This document shows, one piece after another, positions 61,911 through 64,000 of a DNA stretch of 64,000 nucleotides. Source of the DNA: Catenovulum sediminis (lineage in GTDB: Bacteria; Pseudomonadota; Gammaproteobacteria; Enterobacterales; Alteromonadaceae). Position numbers and translations under genes: made by a program. The DNA is taken from positions 1,054,001-1,118,000 of the forward strand of contig NZ_CP041660.1 in NCBI RefSeq assembly GCF_007289895.1, given 5' to 3'. Numbering within the stretch: position 1 is the stretch's first letter; every line of letters begins with the position of its first letter. The notes under the pieces are model-generated. The model did no database searches. It was not told the origin of the DNA and saw only the letters and a list, made by a program, of their open reading frames with translations.

Positions 61911-63593
61911 TTAACAGGCTAGTGCAGGTTTTTGCGTTAATTGTTTGATGTCTCTGACACTTCCTTGCTCCATAATGATTATTTGATCAGCACAGTCAAA
62001 ATACCTGTCATCATGAGAGATAACGATGACCATTTTTCCGCTTGATTTCAGCATGGGTAAAATGTCTTGATAGAATATTTTTTTAAATCTGGGGTCTTGG
62101 TCGGCCGCCCATTCATCAAATAAACAGATGGGTTTGTCATCTAACAACAATGCCAACAATGCAAGCCGCTTTCTTTGTCCATCGGAAAGTGCTGTGGTAT
62201 CTAATCTATGATTGACGACACTGACCTTGTCGGCTAATTCAAGCTTTTCCAGATAAGATTGGATTTTGTTTTGTTGGTGTTCACCGTATATTTTTTCAAA
62301 AACGAAAAAGTCGGTGTAAATAGCTGAAATTAAGCTGCGAGCTTGTCTTATATTATGCTTGTCTATTTGCTGATCCCCGATATAAACCGCACCAGAGCTT
62401 GGCAAATAATGCATTGATATCAACTTAGATAGCGTTGACTTCCCTGAACCGTTCCCCCCAACGATAAAGGTAATTTGCGATTTTTTAAGTTCAAAACAAA
62501 CATTGTTCAGTGCAAATTGATTGGTCCGGTTTGGATAATAATAACTCACCTGATGTAATTTAAGACGGTCCCACTGCTGGATACTTTGCTTTTGCTCTGC
62601 TAAGTCTTCTTCGGTGAGTTCTTGGTAGAACGTTTTAATTTTTTTAAGTGCAACTTTACCTTGCTGTAATTCTCCCATCGCATTGAGAATAATACCGACA
62701 GGCCCGGTTAGGTAAAGCAGAGCCAGCACGATGCCAAACAACTCAGTGGTCGTAATGCTATATAAATAAGGCAAATGAAATATCACAGCACCAATCACCA
62801 AAAATGAAATCATTTCGCCGTAAACTTGCGCAAATATAATGATACTTTTACCTTTAACATCCGCGGATAATCCGCTTTTTTCAGGCTCAAACAACTCTTC
62901 TTCTATGTATTGCTCTGCACGTTGGTGGTTTAGTTTTAGTTCTTTGGCACCATAAATTAATCCTTTCACTCCCAACTGGACTTGGTCGTAATATTCCCGT
63001 GATTTAGAGAAAAATCTAAGACCGATGAATATTGGTAATTGGTAACAAACAACCGAAATAAACAAGCAAGCAATAACGAAGAAAAAAACCTGTGAATTCA
63101 GATAAATTAGATAGCCTAAAGTACCCAACACAGTCACCAGACTAATCCAAATGACGGGTAAATTGGCTGCAGCAACTGTTAAGGCAGGTATATCGACATT
63201 GAGCAAATTGATGAGTTTTGCCTGCCCAATACGCTCTAAATTGGCATACGGGAGTGCATTAATGCGCTTATATAGACTGATTCGATGAACAACAGAAGCA
63301 CGTTCGGCAATATACATCGACAATATTGTCGATGTCGACTTTATCGCCACAATGCCAATACAGATAAGTACAAAAACCCATCCCATTTCGCTGGTCGGTG
63401 AATTAAAGAAATTATAATTTTCAACGCTCAGTTGATTGTTAACAGACTTATCAGAGGCTGTTGCATACAAGATAAAGGGGATCAGTGTGGCATAACTTAA
63501 ACCAGTTATGATACCCAGTAAAATAGAGGCAAAAAACAAATTAGGTGATACTCGCCAAAACAAGTCTGATATATTTTTAAGTTCCATATTCAT
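61911..63593 (-). CDS. Cyclic-peptide-type ABC exporter (PvdE/SyrD-like)
   Basis: The 560-aa half-transporter has an N-terminal membrane domain with about six helices (residues 15-320) and a C-terminal ATPase. Walker A is GGNGSGKST, the signature is LSDGQRKR, and Walker B lies in ICLFDEWAADQDP, a segment characteristic of the PvdE/SyrD cyclic peptide transporter family. Family members carry acylated peptide precursors such as ferribactin to the periplasm. The ATG lies 2 bp after the acylase stop and the gene precedes NRPS-1, so the operon encodes an exporter for its own product. Homodimer function is expected. Confidence 0.9.
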   Translation of the reverse strand: MNMELKNISDLFWRVSPNLFFASILLGIITGLSYATLIPFILYATASDKSVNNQLSVENYNFFNSPTSEMGWVFVLICIGIVAIKSTSTILSMYIAERASVVHRISLYKRINALPYANLERIGQAKLINLLNVDIPALTVAAANLPVIWISLVTVLGTLGYLIYLNSQVFFFVIACLFISVVCYQLPIFIGLRFFSKSREYYDQVQLGVKGLIYGAKELKLNHQRAEQYIEEELFEPEKSGLSADVKGKSIIIFAQVYGEMISFLVIGAVIFHLPYLYSITTTELFGIVLALLYLTGPVGIILNAMGELQQGKVALKKIKTFYQELTEEDLAEQKQSIQQWDRLKLHQVSYYYPNRTNQFALNNVCFELKKSQITFIVGGNGSGKSTLSKLISMHYLPSSGAVYIGDQQIDKHNIRQARSLISAIYTDFFVFEKIYGEHQQNKIQSYLEKLELADKVSVVNHRLDTTALSDGQRKRLALLALLLDDKPICLFDEWAADQDPRFKKIFYQDILPMLKSSGKMVIVISHDDRYFDCADQIIIMEQGSVRDIKQLTQKPALAC

Positions 63594-63595
63594 AA

Positions 63596-64000
63596 TTAAT
63601 TAGCTTTGATTTTGGGTTTTAGCGTGAGTCGCTTATTGTGAAAATTAGTCAATAGTAGGATATATTTGCCCTGATGGTGGAAGGCGATTAAATCATCGTA
63701 ATGCTGGCTCAAAACATTGCCTGATTGACCTGTTGAAATACTAAAAAGGGAGTTTTTGTCATTTTTCAAATCAATAATCTGGCGATAACTTGGACCAAAA
63801 AATTGATTGAAACGACTGTCTTCCATTAAGCTAACAGGCGCAACATTAACCGTATCGCCACCACCAGGACTTGCAATTGAGCGATGAAAGACTTCAGATA
63901 AAATGCTATCTGGCGACTTGGGAGAGTGAGGCGCTTGTATATTATCGCTTAGCGGAAAATGAGGATACTGAGCAATATGTAGTTTTGACCACTGCCATGT
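63596..64000 (-). CDS. Penicillin acylase family enzyme, C-terminal end (partial; PvdQ-like role)
   Basis: The frame is open to the window edge; the stop is at 63596. The visible 134 residues match the C-terminus of Ntn-hydrolase penicillin amidases: WQWSKLHIAQYPHFPL, then SPGGGDTVNV, PSYRQIIDL and STGQSGNVLSQHYDD near the end. The catalytic Ser/Cys of the beta chain lies outside the window. The family includes PvdQ, which removes the fatty acid from pyoverdine precursors, and acyl-homoserine-lactone acylases. A 2-bp gap to the PvdE-like exporter and a downstream FAAL-type starter fit maturation of a lipopeptide prodrug. Which family member it is cannot be told from this fragment. Confidence 0.82.
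   Translation of the reverse strand, partial: TWQWSKLHIAQYPHFPLSDNIQAPHSPKSPDSILSEVFHRSIASPGGGDTVNVAPVSLMEDSRFNQFFGPSYRQIIDLKNDKNSLFSISTGQSGNVLSQHYDDLIAFHHQGKYILLLTNFHNKRLTLKPKIKAN

Noticed and set aside
1-64000. CRISPR arrays, tRNA or rRNA genes, prophage or integrative element ends
   Set aside because: No regularly spaced short repeats, cloverleaf-like sequences, rRNA-like stretches, integrase or phage structural genes were seen.

Overview
The window looks like chromosomal DNA of a marine, polysaccharide-degrading gammaproteobacterium of the Alteromonadales type. This is inferred from the AT-rich base composition and the gene content: a TonB-dependent receptor with SapC, JmjC-cupin and tryptophan-halogenase-like partners, GH16 and GH17-like proteins, CBM6 and thrombospondin type 3 (TSP3) modules, RNase R and CspA. 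The genus cannot be fixed from sequence alone. No rRNA, tRNA or CRISPR array was seen.

Region 1 (1-21763, almost all on the minus strand) is a glucan-utilisation-like locus. It holds a DUF2126/transglutaminase protein (cut by the window edge) and two paralogous secreted multidomain di-haem oxidoreductases carrying carbohydrate-binding modules. It also holds an AraC-type membrane regulator with a serine hydrolase, a cupin/halogenase/SapC operon, a TonB-dependent receptor, a GH16 lichenase/laminarinase-like enzyme, a GT2 glycosyltransferase and an exported rhodanese. A lipoprotein of Ig-like and beta-sandwich modules (28152-30493) and a GH17-like protein (33905-35715) probably belong to the same function. 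Six copies of a 14-bp LacI-type palindrome (consensus TGwAAGCGCTTwCA) lie upstream of genes in this half, which suggests one local regulon. The regulator is not in the window.

Region 2 (22064-28082, plus strand) is a tightly packed, unfamiliar operon: class III aminotransferase, GT2 glycosyltransferase, a 95-aa orphan, a HIT/GalT-like protein and a phosphodiesterase-HD-HAD fusion. It ends at a strong terminator. RNase R and a cold-shock protein follow, then a 270-bp MITE-like element.

Region 3 (35917-64000) holds an exported amidohydrolase on the plus strand and, convergent to it, a large lipopeptide NRPS operon on the minus strand. Its order is penicillin-acylase-family enzyme (partial), PvdE-like cyclic peptide exporter, FAAL-initiated NRPS-1, NRPS-2 and NRPS-3. 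The assembly line reads FAAL-ACP-C-A-PCP / C-A-PCP-C-A-PCP / C-A-PCP-C-A-PCP-C-VOC-VOC-FkbH-PCP-E-like. In the last module an FkbH glyceryl-loading domain and two glyoxalase-fold (VOC) domains take the place of an adenylation domain, and no thioesterase is present. Acyl start, PvdE-type export and a terminal acylase together suggest an acylated prodrug matured in the periplasm, as in pyoverdine.

Five minus-strand genes are broken by seven single-base frameshifts. Each can be repaired by adding one G/C to a short G/C run, and each repaired length is an exact multiple of three. Near-identical intact NRPS copies show directly that one G is missing at 44063-44066. Sequencing or assembly under-calling of G/C runs is the simplest explanation, so these genes are probably intact in the organism.
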